Assembly (NCBI RefSeq): GCF_027568575.1
Contig: NZ_JANUVP010000015.1
Length of the DNA: 64,000 bases
Source: Caldifermentibacillus hisashii
GTDB taxonomy: Bacteria > Bacillota > Bacilli > Bacillales > Caldibacillaceae
Strand: one strand, 5' to 3'
The notes below the pieces were generated by a model. The model saw only the letters and a list, made by a program, of their open reading frames with translations, was not told the DNA's origin and searched no databases. Position 1 is the first letter of the stretch. Every line of letters starts with the position of its first letter. Below, one piece after another: positions 18,575-27,294 of the stretch. Both the position numbers and the translations under genes were made by a program.

Positions 18575-19020
18575 AAATTTCCCCCGGCATCAACTAAACG
18601 ATTAATTTTATATTGGAGATACCAAATATTGAAGACAGCAAGCAGCCATGATTGAAAAATTTCTTCTTCAAAATAATCTTCTATCATTTCTCTTGCTCGA
18701 AAAGCCGAGTAATTTAAACAGCCGACAAAATAAAATGCCAAAATGATATCAATGCTATCTAAAACAGCAATACCATATTCTGTAAAAAAAACCGGGCCAA
18801 ATAATGAATACAATAAGGAAAGAATTAAATATATTAACATAAAAATCCACCATTTATATGGTATAACATTTTTTGTATTTAGATTTCTAAAGTATTTTTT
18901 TCTGCTAAGAAACCAATATGCATTGTAAGTACCAATTGTTACTATTGATAAAATGATCATAAGAAATATATTTGTTTTTTTAAATTCAAATGTTGAATGT
19001 GTTGCCAATTCCGATTGCAT
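18571..19020 (-). CDS. DUF4234-like membrane protein
   Basis: About 149 residues with four hydrophobic stretches. The region IILSIVTIGTYNAYWFLSRKKYFRNL matches the DUF4234-type pattern (LSIxTxGIYxxYWF). I choose the ATG at 19020 because it overlaps the stop of the upstream gene (TGATG), indicating translational coupling. Function is unknown; it is embedded between membrane genes and tadE. Confidence 0.65.
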   Translation of the reverse strand: MQSELATHSTFEFKKTNIFLMIILSIVTIGTYNAYWFLSRKKYFRNLNTKNVIPYKWWIFMLIYLILSLLYSLFGPVFFTEYGIAVLDSIDIILAFYFVGCLNYSAFRAREMIEDYFEEEIFQSWLLAVFNIWYLQYKINRLVDAGGNL

Positions 19021-19685
19021 CAAAAGGTCACCCACTTTCTATCCTCGTATAATTGTCCATACTTTCTCGTTAAGTAAATATAAAAAAGCGGATATAAAAA
19101 TGTATTGACTAGGGCTCTCAGAACAAGGAAAAAGAAAAAACTATTTTCCATATCTTTAATAATATAGGTTAATACAGTCCAAAGTAATATTTGAACGGAA
19201 AAAATAATTACAATATCCCCTAAAACTGCGATATTCTCTGACTTCAGTGTTAACCATGCTTTTTGAAAATGATTTTTCATTGATGTTTCATCTACAAACA
19301 CAGGCAAAAGGAATATTATTGAGAATCCAATAATTGTTGGCACTAGTATCAAAAATGAGCCGAAGACCGAGATGGAATAAACAATAATGGAAAATAATAA
19401 TAAATAAAAGAAATAGCTAAAAAATACCGTGTACAATTCTTTCAAACTTACTTTTTCATCACTTAAATCTTTATGTGTTAAATAACGAAACGGAGAAAAC
19501 AATACAATAAAGTTAATGATTAATAGACACAAAGAAATAATTGAAGGAAATGAAACGGTACTGCTTTCATAAACATAGACAACTACTAATTGGATAAAAA
19601 AGGTAACCGGAAATACAAGCGTAATACTTAAAACTAATATGGACGGTAAATGTTTATTATAAATATCTAATACATCTTTAAACAT
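19020..19685 (-). CDS. Polytopic membrane protein, unknown function
   Basis: A 221-residue protein with about six helices, overlapping its upstream neighbour by 8 bp and its downstream neighbour by 3 bp. It has the same helix order and the proline turn plus amphipathic HFQKAWLTLKSE segment as the protein at 11012-11725. No catalytic motif was seen. It may be a membrane component accessory to the pilus locus, on position alone. Confidence 0.6.
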   Translation of the reverse strand: MFKDVLDIYNKHLPSILVLSITLVFPVTFFIQLVVVYVYESSTVSFPSIISLCLLIINFIVLFSPFRYLTHKDLSDEKVSLKELYTVFFSYFFYLLLFSIIVYSISVFGSFLILVPTIIGFSIIFLLPVFVDETSMKNHFQKAWLTLKSENIAVLGDIVIIFSVQILLWTVLTYIIKDMENSFFFFLVLRALVNTFLYPLFYIYLTRKYGQLYEDRKWVTF

Positions 19686-20052
19686 TTTTTAACACCTTTC
19701 GCTTTTTAGTAAACAGAAAAATACTTGTCGTAATGATTGATACTGATGTACTTAATACTAAACTTCTGTTTACTCTGTCAGGATCTGCCAACGTCTCTAG
19801 TTCAAAAAAGAAATGGCCGAAAAAGAAATTTAAAACACTAAGTGACAAACTTCCGATAAAACTAGCAAAATAGGGTGTTTTTTTATTATAAATCGGGGCT
19901 AAAATACCTATTAATATATAGGTTGGAAAAAATAATAAGACTATCATTAAGTCCAAATCCATATTTGGTAAAAAACCAGAAATAAATCCAAATACAATCA
20001 TATAGATGAAGGGTATACTCATTGCTTTTAATAATCCTAGGAAATGAAACAT
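19678..20052 (-). CDS. Small polytopic membrane protein
   Basis: From the ATG at 20052 (AAAGGTGGG about 10 nt upstream) this is 124 residues with four hydrophobic helices and a basic C-terminus (TKKRKVLKNV). A longer reading from 20118 lacks a ribosome binding site. It does not contain the GxGD motif of prepilin peptidases, which I checked because the Tad locus lacks one. Unknown function. Confidence 0.55.
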   Translation of the reverse strand: MFHFLGLLKAMSIPFIYMIVFGFISGFLPNMDLDLMIVLLFFPTYILIGILAPIYNKKTPYFASFIGSLSLSVLNFFFGHFFFELETLADPDRVNRSLVLSTSVSIITTSIFLFTKKRKVLKNV

Positions 20053-20117
20053 ATAAATTAATCCCACCTTTCCGGTTACAAACACGTTTATTTTAACTTT
20101 CAAGTCTTTTCTAAACA

Positions 20118-20150
20118 AGTAGGCGGAAACAGATTAAGAACCGCCTACTT
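20118..20150. terminator. Hairpin after the six-TM gene, copy A
   Basis: AGTAGGCGG and CCGCCTACT form a perfect 9-bp stem around a 14-nt loop, just downstream of the 20160 gene on the minus strand. The following T-run is short, so it may be a partial terminator or processing signal. A close copy lies at about 15159-15184 after copy B. Confidence 0.5.
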
Positions 20151-20159
20151 CCATTTCAT

Positions 20160-20753
20160 TTAAAGGGAATCCATCTCTTCCGGCTTGATGAGAAAAGCCG
20201 GCAACATAAACAAACAGAAAAGAGAAATAATATATAGCACTGCCCCCGCTGCCATAAATTCAGTGTACTGTTCTGCTATTGTCGTCCCCTCTTGACTAGT
20301 AAATATCATAATGAAGGGAAGAAGAATTATAACAATAAGAAATAATATATGGAAAATCCTCCCACCCTTGGAATCAAATGGATCTTTAAACATTTTGCCA
20401 ATTTTCCATTTAGATAGGTGGGTGACAATAAATAATAATAACCATGTGACCACAAAAAGAATCCATAAATGACTTTCCCCAATCCAAAGTAATCGAATAA
20501 TCTGTTGTGGAGCTACAAATGCCATCATAAAAATCATACCGTAGCTCATTATCGAAAAATACCTTTTACTGTCAGTCATTGTCAGCCAAGCATAAATGGT
20601 CCGAATGATAAAGAACATGGCAACAGTTGTGTTCATTAGCCAAAACTTTGTACTCCACTCCGGTATAGCGCTAAATAATAATGCAAAAAACAAATTAAAT
20701 CCAATTGCCGAAACTAATTTACTTTCTTTAAATGTAAGTCGATTATTATCCAA
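20160..20753 (-). CDS. Six-TM membrane protein, duplicated copy A
   Basis: A near-identical duplicate of the protein at 15197-15790. The TTG start at 20753 (AGGTGG at 5 nt) lies inside the end of the PG-repeat gene, overlapping its last codons and stop, so the two should be translationally coupled. About six hydrophobic helices and no charged catalytic signature. Coupling to a secreted protein with a hydrophobic tail suggests, without proof, a cognate membrane partner such as an immunity, anchor or export factor. Confidence 0.7.
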   Translation of the reverse strand: MDNNRLTFKESKLVSAIGFNLFFALLFSAIPEWSTKFWLMNTTVAMFFIIRTIYAWLTMTDSKRYFSIMSYGMIFMMAFVAPQQIIRLLWIGESHLWILFVVTWLLLFIVTHLSKWKIGKMFKDPFDSKGGRIFHILFLIVIILLPFIMIFTSQEGTTIAEQYTEFMAAGAVLYIISLFCLFMLPAFLIKPEEMDSL

Positions 20754-22335
20754 AGATACCACCTATTTTTTTAAGTCCTGATTTAAACTGCGAGCCTATC
20801 CAATTACTTGCTTTTCCAATGCCATCGTAGGCTTTTTTAAATCCCGATCGAATACTTTTCTTGATTGATTTACCAAAACGTGATTCCATAATGATATAAC
20901 TTCCAATTCCAGCTATTAGACCTGCAGCTGCCCCTGCAGCTGTACCTAATCCAGGAACTACAGAACCGCCAACCGCACCGACTGCAGCACTGGATGCAAC
21001 GGAAGATATAAATGTTGTGCCAATTCCAATTGTTGCATCTGTAGAGAGGTCCGCAAAGAAGTCTGAAGTAAATAATTTTGACTTTTTAGGGCCAAGTGTA
21101 TAATCATTCAAGGTTGAACCAAATGTAAGAATAGAGTTTACCAATCCATTTCCTTTCAATAACTTAGAAGGTTTAATAAAATCTTTATTAAATGTCCACT
21201 TTGATTCAATTTTTGGAACTTTGTGTCCCTTCGTTTTTACTTGCTTTTCTTGCTTAAAAAAAGGAAACCAATTATCTCTAATACTCTTTTTAAATGTCTC
21301 TTTGAATCCCAGCAAACCCTTATCCCTAAGGTATTGTTTTCTTTCAAAAGAATTATAGTTCCGTTTATTGTCTTTAATATCTGAGGAGAATTTATCAAGT
21401 AATTTTTGTTTAAATTTCCCCTCCACTTTTCGGTTTCCTAAATATTTATACTTATGACCGCTTTTATATTTTTCATGTTTAACAAACTTATATCCTGCCC
21501 CATGAGCAACTATGCCTTGTGCAATTGAATCAGCAGCAAAATAAAAATTAAGCCCCCACCTTTTGACTGTTTTTGCCAAGTTTAATCCCGAATCAATTGT
21601 CTTGTACAACCAAGATGTTTCATTTTCTAAATCACTTGTATTTGGACCGTTACCGGGCAAAGATGTATTTCCATTACTAGGTCCTTGGCCTCGATCTGTA
21701 GCTGTTCCACCATTTGGGCCTTGACCACTATTAGTTGCTGTCCCGCCATTGGGACCTTGACCGCCATTGATTGAGGTACCGCCATTCGAGCCTTCACCGC
21801 CGTTAATTGCCGTGCCACCATTCGGACCTTGACCGCCATTGATTGCCGTGCCACCATTCGGGCCTTCACCGCCGTTAATTGCCGTGCCGCCATTCGAGCC
21901 TTCACCGCCGTTGACTGCCGTGCTTCCATTTGGACCCTGACCACCATTGATTGCCGTGCCGCCATTTGGACCTTGACCGCCTTGTATCGCAGTTCCCCCA
22001 AGCACCGGATGTCCCAATACCGGAGGCGCATTTGGTATGATAAAAGTTCCGTATGTTAAGGGAGTCGCTGGAACAATAGGCTGCCCGGAGATTAATCCGG
22101 AAGAACCACTGACACTATCTCCGCCCTTTATAGCTTTACCAGGTTCATACACTTTGCCTGGGATAATAAAGGTTCCCCCCTGAATCGGTGTACCCGGGGT
22201 AATAGGTTTCCCCGGGACAATGGGTGTTCCCGGAGTAATATATGCAAAGGCACTTACAGCCGGAAACACCGTCCAAAAGATTAGCATGGAGGCTAGCATT
22301 AAATATAAAATTCTTTCAAGTTTCCTTCCTCTCAA
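20746..22335 (-). CDS. Exported PG-repeat protein with Gly-rich 12-residue repeats
   Basis: A 529-residue protein starting at TTG (GGGGTGA 6 nt upstream). Residues 1-31 are a signal peptide ending VSAFA. Residues 33-110 carry PG-turn repeats (TPGTPIVPGKPITPGTP). Residues 113-222 hold about nine tandem copies of NGGQGPNGGTAI. Residues 240-430 are a charged globular part. Residues about 432-484 form a Gly/Ala-rich hydrophobic segment (VPGLGTAAGAAAGLIAG), and the end is a basic amphipathic helix (KSGLKKIGGIFG). This order resembles secreted membrane-active or LXG-like toxin tails, but no family is certain. It lies 17 nt after a VWA lipoprotein gene and overlaps a membrane protein gene. Confidence 0.75.
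   Translation of the reverse strand: MRGRKLERILYLMLASMLIFWTVFPAVSAFAYITPGTPIVPGKPITPGTPIQGGTFIIPGKVYEPGKAIKGGDSVSGSSGLISGQPIVPATPLTYGTFIIPNAPPVLGHPVLGGTAIQGGQGPNGGTAINGGQGPNGSTAVNGGEGSNGGTAINGGEGPNGGTAINGGQGPNGGTAINGGEGSNGGTSINGGQGPNGGTATNSGQGPNGGTATDRGQGPSNGNTSLPGNGPNTSDLENETSWLYKTIDSGLNLAKTVKRWGLNFYFAADSIAQGIVAHGAGYKFVKHEKYKSGHKYKYLGNRKVEGKFKQKLLDKFSSDIKDNKRNYNSFERKQYLRDKGLLGFKETFKKSIRDNWFPFFKQEKQVKTKGHKVPKIESKWTFNKDFIKPSKLLKGNGLVNSILTFGSTLNDYTLGPKKSKLFTSDFFADLSTDATIGIGTTFISSVASSAAVGAVGGSVVPGLGTAAGAAAGLIAGIGSYIIMESRFGKSIKKSIRSGFKKAYDGIGKASNWIGSQFKSGLKKIGGIFG
21670..21999 (-). repeat. 36-bp tandem repeat array encoding 12-residue units
   Basis: About nine in-frame units encode NGG(Q/E)G(P/S)NGGTAI with conservative substitutions. 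DNA differences cluster at synonymous and Q/E positions, as expected for recombining minisatellites under coding selection. The last two units have diverged (NSGQGPNGGTAT, DRGQGPSNGNTS). Confidence 0.9.
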
Positions 22336-22351
22336 ATAATCTCACCCCAAC

Positions 22352-23743
22352 CTATTGGGTATTGGCATTGTATTTCTCCTGTAACTGGTTAATTGCTTCA
22401 TTATAGTTCTGTTCATTTAATTCTTTAAGTTCTTCATTAAATTTAGATATTTCGTTATCAATCCATTCATGGTACTCACGGTTTACCTTTGTTAAGTACT
22501 CATATGCTTCTCTATTAAAGAATTTTGCATCGTTCAGTGTGCCTAAAATTAAATAAATTTTAGTTGATTCATCTTCACATTTTACATACTCTTCAGTTAT
22601 ATAGTTAAAAATCTCTAGATCATTACTTATTAATTCACCTTCATAATGTTGTTTACCCCGTTCCAACCACTCTTGCCATTGATCGGCTAAATTATTTAGT
22701 TGGTCTAATTCTTTTTGTAGTTCACTTTCATTTGTCACCGTATTATAAATACCCTCAGTTGCTGCTGCAATTTGTTTTAATTGATTTTGTCCTTCACTAT
22801 CTACATCAAATCCAATAACATTTATGATTGGTGATATATTTGATGAATACAAATCCTTTGCCGCTTCAATCGGATGATCTTCACATGTATCAATTCCATC
22901 ACTGACTAAATAAACGATATTTGTATTATTGGCTCCATCAAAGGATGCTAAGTCATTTTTCGCCTCCCGCAAGGCTAAACCAATCGGCGTCCAGCCGCTT
23001 GGTGAAAATTTGTTAAGTGCTGCTTGGAATCCGCCCTCATTATAATTGGATATCGGGTAGACGAGTTCACTGCTGCTACAGGATAATGCTTTGTCAGCGT
23101 CTGAACCTGTTCCCTTATGTCCATAAACCCTGATTCCAACTTTGGCGTCTTTCGGAAGTTTATTTACAAAATTGAGAATCGAATCTTTCGCTGATGCCAT
23201 TTTCTCTTTTCCATTAATTTTTTGAGCCATACTGCCAGATGCATCAATAATAAAAACCACATTTAAATTTTCTTTAAATTGATATCGGGAATCACTAAAC
23301 TCCGGATTACCAAAAGTTTCAAATTTTAGCCGTTTAATTAAATTTTCGGGTCCTTCATAATCTTTTTGCACCATTTTTAGTAATTCTCGATAGTAATAAT
23401 CTAATTCTTTTTTACTAGGATTTCCGGATATATCAGGTAAATCACTAAAAATCTTCTTTATTTCTTTTTTAGCCTCTTCCCCTACAACATTTATATCTGC
23501 GTATTCTCCTTGTGGTAAATTGGATAATACCTCATAACTTGTTGGTAGAGGTTCCGGTTCAATATTTTCATCTTTATTTTTATTGACTTCCTTATTTTTT
23601 ACTTTAATACTGTCAACTTTCATTTGATTTTGAGAAGTCTCTTTTGAATTCTGTTCTTCATTTCCCCGTTGGTCAGAACTGCATCCAGTCAAAAATAATA
23701 GTAAAATCGTGAAAGATATAATGGATTTTTTGAATAATTTCAA
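22352..23743 (-). CDS. VWA-domain lipoprotein, copy A
   Basis: This 463-residue lipoprotein has lipobox LTGC with the Cys at residue 21 from the TTG start at 23743 (AAGGATGGA 7 nt upstream; the ATG four codons earlier overlaps that site). The VWA domain keeps DASGSM, SGWTPIG and SDGIDT. Its VWA core, about 430 bp around 22860-23290, is almost identical in DNA to copy B at 16055. The N-terminal linker and C-terminal helical region are only moderately similar, a mosaic that suggests gene conversion. It follows the flp pilin gene. Confidence 0.85.
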   Translation of the reverse strand: MKLFKKSIISFTILLLFLTGCSSDQRGNEEQNSKETSQNQMKVDSIKVKNKEVNKNKDENIEPEPLPTSYEVLSNLPQGEYADINVVGEEAKKEIKKIFSDLPDISGNPSKKELDYYYRELLKMVQKDYEGPENLIKRLKFETFGNPEFSDSRYQFKENLNVVFIIDASGSMAQKINGKEKMASAKDSILNFVNKLPKDAKVGIRVYGHKGTGSDADKALSCSSSELVYPISNYNEGGFQAALNKFSPSGWTPIGLALREAKNDLASFDGANNTNIVYLVSDGIDTCEDHPIEAAKDLYSSNISPIINVIGFDVDSEGQNQLKQIAAATEGIYNTVTNESELQKELDQLNNLADQWQEWLERGKQHYEGELISNDLEIFNYITEEYVKCEDESTKIYLILGTLNDAKFFNREAYEYLTKVNREYHEWIDNEISKFNEELKELNEQNYNEAINQLQEKYNANTQ

Positions 23744-23830
23744 GATATACTCCATCCTTTATAATAATCATTTTGTAATAAGGGTAAAAAGTGATAAAAA
23801 TAATAATTTAAATTCCTGCCATTTAGCATT

Positions 23831-24043
23831 TTAGTCTCCAACCATTTTAGTTATCTTTTGGATTATTTTCTGAATTACTTGTCCTATTGACGCTTCTTCA
23901 TTACTTACAGCCTGCGAAATAATCCCCAACACAAGGATTAGCAATGCTGCCAAACCCAACCATTCTAGTGATTGTGCTCCTTTCTCGTTTTTCACCGGAT
24001 GCATCATTTTAATGTACAGACCTAATAATTTTTTCTTCATCAT
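23831..24043 (-). CDS. Flp-type (type IVb) pilin
   Basis: A 70-residue prepilin. A basic leader ends NEKGAQSLEWLGLAALLILV, where cleavage is expected after Gly with Glu at mature position 5. One hydrophobic helix and a short polar tail (KIIQKITKMVGD) follow. This is the structural subunit of the Tad pilus. The ATG at 24043 has AAAGGAG 7 nt upstream. It lies 20 nt after tadC, within the operon. Confidence 0.85.
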   Translation of the reverse strand: MMKKKLLGLYIKMMHPVKNEKGAQSLEWLGLAALLILVLGIISQAVSNEEASIGQVIQKIIQKITKMVGD

Positions 24044-24063
24044 TCACTCTCTCCTTTTCTTTT

Positions 24064-24996
24064 TTACTCAAAAAATGTAAATAAATTTTTGTTTTGTGAA
24101 AACATATTCATGATCATCAATCCCCCGATAAATATGAGGGCTGATGGCATCACCAGAAATGTAGTAACAAGCGTAATCTTTGGCGAAGCTTTTGCCGCCT
24201 TTTCTTTGATTTGCTCTTTTTTCATTTTGCGCATTTCCTCTGAAATCTGCTTAAACGTTTTAGATATTGGGACACCTAACCTTTCCCCCTGAATCAATGA
24301 GCGAATGAGCAATTGAAATTCCCTGCTATCATTGCGTTCAAGCAGCGCCTGATATGCATCCGGCCTTGGAACACCAACATCCATTTCTTGAATGAAACGG
24401 CCGAATTCTTCCTTGATAGGTCCCTCAAAATACGGGACAATTTCCCTTAATGCTTGATCTAACCCAACTCCGGCTTGCAAGGTTACGCTCATTGTATCCA
24501 TAAAATCCGGAAGCTGGTACGATAATTCCTCCTGCCTTTTCTTTGCCTTGTTTTTTAACCAAAGGATGGCCCCCATATAGCCGAAAACAGGATAAAGAAT
24601 AACCGTAAATTGGGAAAAAGGAAATCTGAGTACAAGTGAGACAGCCCCGATAAAGAAGCCTAATATTAATAAAAATATCTTTAAGCCCTGGAATCTTGCC
24701 AAGGTCAATCGATATGGAAAACCAGCTTGAGTAAGTAGTTTTCGAACGTCATCATTCTCACTGAAAAAATTTATTCGTTGACCAAGGTCAGAAAAGTCAT
24801 CCGCAAATTCAAACATTTTTGCAATCAATTTTTCTTTTCTTGTCACTCTTCTTTCAAATGTGTACGGGATAAAGGTTTTTTCTTTTATGTCTTCTTTGAG
24901 TTCCTGTTTTTTCATTAAATACAAATAGAAGTTTCTCAGTGCAAGTGCGAAAAATCCAAGTGCCAAAATAATAAAGATAACAATTAATCCATCCAT
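24064..24996 (-). CDS. tadC: TadC-like pilus assembly membrane protein
   Basis: A 310-residue type II secretion system F-domain protein: N-terminal membrane helix, cytoplasmic F domain (PDFMDTMSVTLQAGVGLDQAL to GVPISKTFKQISEEMR) and C-terminal membrane helices (VTTFLVMPSALIFIGGLMIM). With TadB it forms the inner-membrane platform that couples ATPase motion to pilin assembly. It sits 10 bp after tadB. Gene name by order and family. Confidence 0.85.
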   Translation of the reverse strand: MDGLIVIFIILALGFFALALRNFYLYLMKKQELKEDIKEKTFIPYTFERRVTRKEKLIAKMFEFADDFSDLGQRINFFSENDDVRKLLTQAGFPYRLTLARFQGLKIFLLILGFFIGAVSLVLRFPFSQFTVILYPVFGYMGAILWLKNKAKKRQEELSYQLPDFMDTMSVTLQAGVGLDQALREIVPYFEGPIKEEFGRFIQEMDVGVPRPDAYQALLERNDSREFQLLIRSLIQGERLGVPISKTFKQISEEMRKMKKEQIKEKAAKASPKITLVTTFLVMPSALIFIGGLMIMNMFSQNKNLFTFFE

Positions 24997-25006
24997 AATT
25001 TTATTT

Positions 25007-25933
25007 TCACACCTTTATATTGGTAATCTTTCTAACAAGAAGAAAGGTTCCAACCGTTCCTAAAAGAAACAATGCAAACAAGACTAAACCTACTCCTGAA
25101 AATAGCGGGTCTAAAAATCCGTCAACCACATTATTCATCATTAGCACCAAGAAAATAGGGATAATTGGAACGATATACGCGACATAGCGCTGTTCCGCTG
25201 TCATTGTTTTGATTTCCTGTTGGAGGAGATTCCTTTCCTCTAATGTTTCACTCATTTCATCTAATACCGCATACAAATTACCACCTGCCTTTTTTTGAAT
25301 AAGTAATGTAGCAACAAAAAGTTGAAATTCTCGAACATTAATTCTTTTCTCCATTTGCCGTAATGCTGTATGAAAGTCGACACCAAGAGATAGTTCATAT
25401 GCTAATCGTTTAAATTCTGCCTTAGCCGGCATCGAAATTTCCTGGGCAACTAGTTGAATCCCTTGATTTAATGTCATCCCCGAACGAGTCGTGTTTGCTA
25501 ATGTACGACAAATTTCCGGTAACTGTTGAATAATTTTTTGCTTCAGCTTTCCTTTTCTCATGAAAAAGATTAGTCTTCTTGCTCCTTCAAGAAGGAGTGC
25601 GGAAATAAACAGGGCTAATGGAAATTCAACATTAAACATATTATGAAGTAAAAAATTAATACCAAAGTAAGAAACGATAATTGCTCCAATGTATTCCGAC
25701 GGTGTAAAAGGAATGTTTGCAACTTCCAATTTTTCATATATTGGTTTGGCTATCTCAGTTTTATCAAAGCGGTCCCCTAAAACGACAATAAAACTTTTCC
25801 GCTTTTTACCATCATTGTAAAAATGGTCAACGTTTTTCTTCCAATCCCGCTTTTCTTTTCGGTAATCCAAATAAAAGTAACAAGCGATAATAAATACAAA
25901 TACAGCCATTGTTGAGACGAGCCAATAGGTCAT
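25007..25933 (-). CDS. tadB: TadB-like pilus assembly membrane protein
   Basis: A 308-residue F-domain protein with the family core EICRTLANTTRSGMTLNQGI and the segment VREFQLFVATLLIQKKAGGN, plus membrane helices at both ends. The start ATG overlaps the tadA stop (ATGA), so translation is coupled. It is the partner of TadC. Confidence 0.85.
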   Translation of the reverse strand: MTYWLVSTMAVFVFIIACYFYLDYRKEKRDWKKNVDHFYNDGKKRKSFIVVLGDRFDKTEIAKPIYEKLEVANIPFTPSEYIGAIIVSYFGINFLLHNMFNVEFPLALFISALLLEGARRLIFFMRKGKLKQKIIQQLPEICRTLANTTRSGMTLNQGIQLVAQEISMPAKAEFKRLAYELSLGVDFHTALRQMEKRINVREFQLFVATLLIQKKAGGNLYAVLDEMSETLEERNLLQQEIKTMTAEQRYVAYIVPIIPIFLVLMMNNVVDGFLDPLFSGVGLVLFALFLLGTVGTFLLVRKITNIKV

Positions 25934-27282
25934 GATACCACCTCCTTTTCTATTGGTGTAAATGCGGCTTTCGGTATGGTAACGCCAAAAACTTTCAATC
26001 TATCTAAACATTGCGGCACATAGCCGGTTGGTGTGAAATAACCCTCGATGCTCCCATCGCTCCGAATACCAACTCTTTTAAACTGAAAAATTTCTTCAAC
26101 GGAGTAAGAGCCATCTGCATTTTTTCTTATTTCCGATATCGAAACAATTTTCCTTGTTCCATCTGTTAATCGGGTTGCTTGAACAATAATATCAAGAGCT
26201 CCGACAATATATTCCCGAATAATATGACTGGGGAGCTCCATCCCCGCCATGACGACCATCGCTTCAACCCTCCGCAATGCATCATCCGGAGAATTCGCAT
26301 GAACGGTTGTAAGGGAGCCTTCATGACCGGTGTTCATAGCTTGAAGCATGTCAAACGCTTCCCCGCCCCGAACCTCACCGACAATAATTCGATCCGGCCG
26401 CATCCGTAGGGCGTTTTTCACCAGTTGCCGAATGGTTATCTCCCCACGTCCCTCCACATTGGGCGGTCTTGCTTCTAAGCCGACAACATTTGGACGGTCT
26501 AATCTAAGTTCCGCTGAATCTTCAATGGTAATTACCCGCTCGCCATGCGGTATGGAATCAGCGAGGACATTTAACAAAGTTGTTTTTCCGCTACCTGTTC
26601 CGCCGGAGATGAGTGTATTCATTTTCGACCGGACAATTCCATCCAGAAACTGTGCCATCGCAGAATTCAATGTATAAAAGTTTAACAAGTCAGCCATTTT
26701 GAAAGGTTCTTTTCTAAACTTTCGGATTGACACCAGTGTTCCATTTAAACTGATTGGCGAAATAACAGCATTAACACGGCTACCATCCGGTAATCGTGCA
26801 TCAACCATAGGTGAACTTTCGTCTATTCTTCTCCCTAGAGGTGAAATAATCCGGTCAACAATATGGCGAACATGTTCATCATTACGAAACTTGACTTCCG
26901 TTAATTCAAGTTTTCCTAGTCGTTCGACATACACTTCATTATAGCCATTGATTAGTATTTCTGTTATTGTCGGATCATTGATTAGCGGCTCCAAAGGTCC
27001 AAACCCGACTGATTCATCTAAAATTCGCGTAATCAGTATTTCTTTATCTTTTCTTGATATAATGACTTTTTCTTCAGACATGAATTGACTGACAATCTGC
27101 TCAATTCGAAGGCGCATTTCCCCCTGTGATAATTCAGTAAGGGATTCAAGATTCGTGTCCCTCAGTAATCGTGCCTTGTAATGCTCTACTAACTCATCGA
27201 CGAAACGATTTTCGTATTGATATGATTGAATATTGGGTTTGGCATTCAGTTTTTGCCTGCGATTTTCAAATAATGATGACAT
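25930..27282 (-). CDS. tadA: TadA/CpaF pilus assembly ATPase
   Basis: A 450-residue secretion ATPase of the PilT/VirB11 superfamily that energises Flp pilin assembly. Visible motifs are Walker A GGTGSGKTTLL, the Asp box VITIEDSAELRL, Walker B RPDRIIVGEVRGGEAFD and the His box TGHEGSLTTVHANSP. The N-terminal domain (residues 1-110) is typical of CpaF. AGGGGG precedes the ATG by 8 nt. Confidence 0.95.
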   Translation of the reverse strand: MSSLFENRRQKLNAKPNIQSYQYENRFVDELVEHYKARLLRDTNLESLTELSQGEMRLRIEQIVSQFMSEEKVIISRKDKEILITRILDESVGFGPLEPLINDPTITEILINGYNEVYVERLGKLELTEVKFRNDEHVRHIVDRIISPLGRRIDESSPMVDARLPDGSRVNAVISPISLNGTLVSIRKFRKEPFKMADLLNFYTLNSAMAQFLDGIVRSKMNTLISGGTGSGKTTLLNVLADSIPHGERVITIEDSAELRLDRPNVVGLEARPPNVEGRGEITIRQLVKNALRMRPDRIIVGEVRGGEAFDMLQAMNTGHEGSLTTVHANSPDDALRRVEAMVVMAGMELPSHIIREYIVGALDIIVQATRLTDGTRKIVSISEIRKNADGSYSVEEIFQFKRVGIRSDGSIEGYFTPTGYVPQCLDRLKVFGVTIPKAAFTPIEKEVVS

Positions 27283-27294
27283 TTTTTAAACCCC

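Noticed and set aside
19678..20052. Candidate prepilin peptidase in the Tad locus
   Set aside because: Checked for the GxGD motif and second aspartate; neither is present.
21627..22031. 134-residue frame rich in Ala-Arg repeats opposite the same strand frame of the PG-repeat gene
   Set aside because: It is a second-frame shadow of the 36-bp repeats, with no signal peptide or start site.
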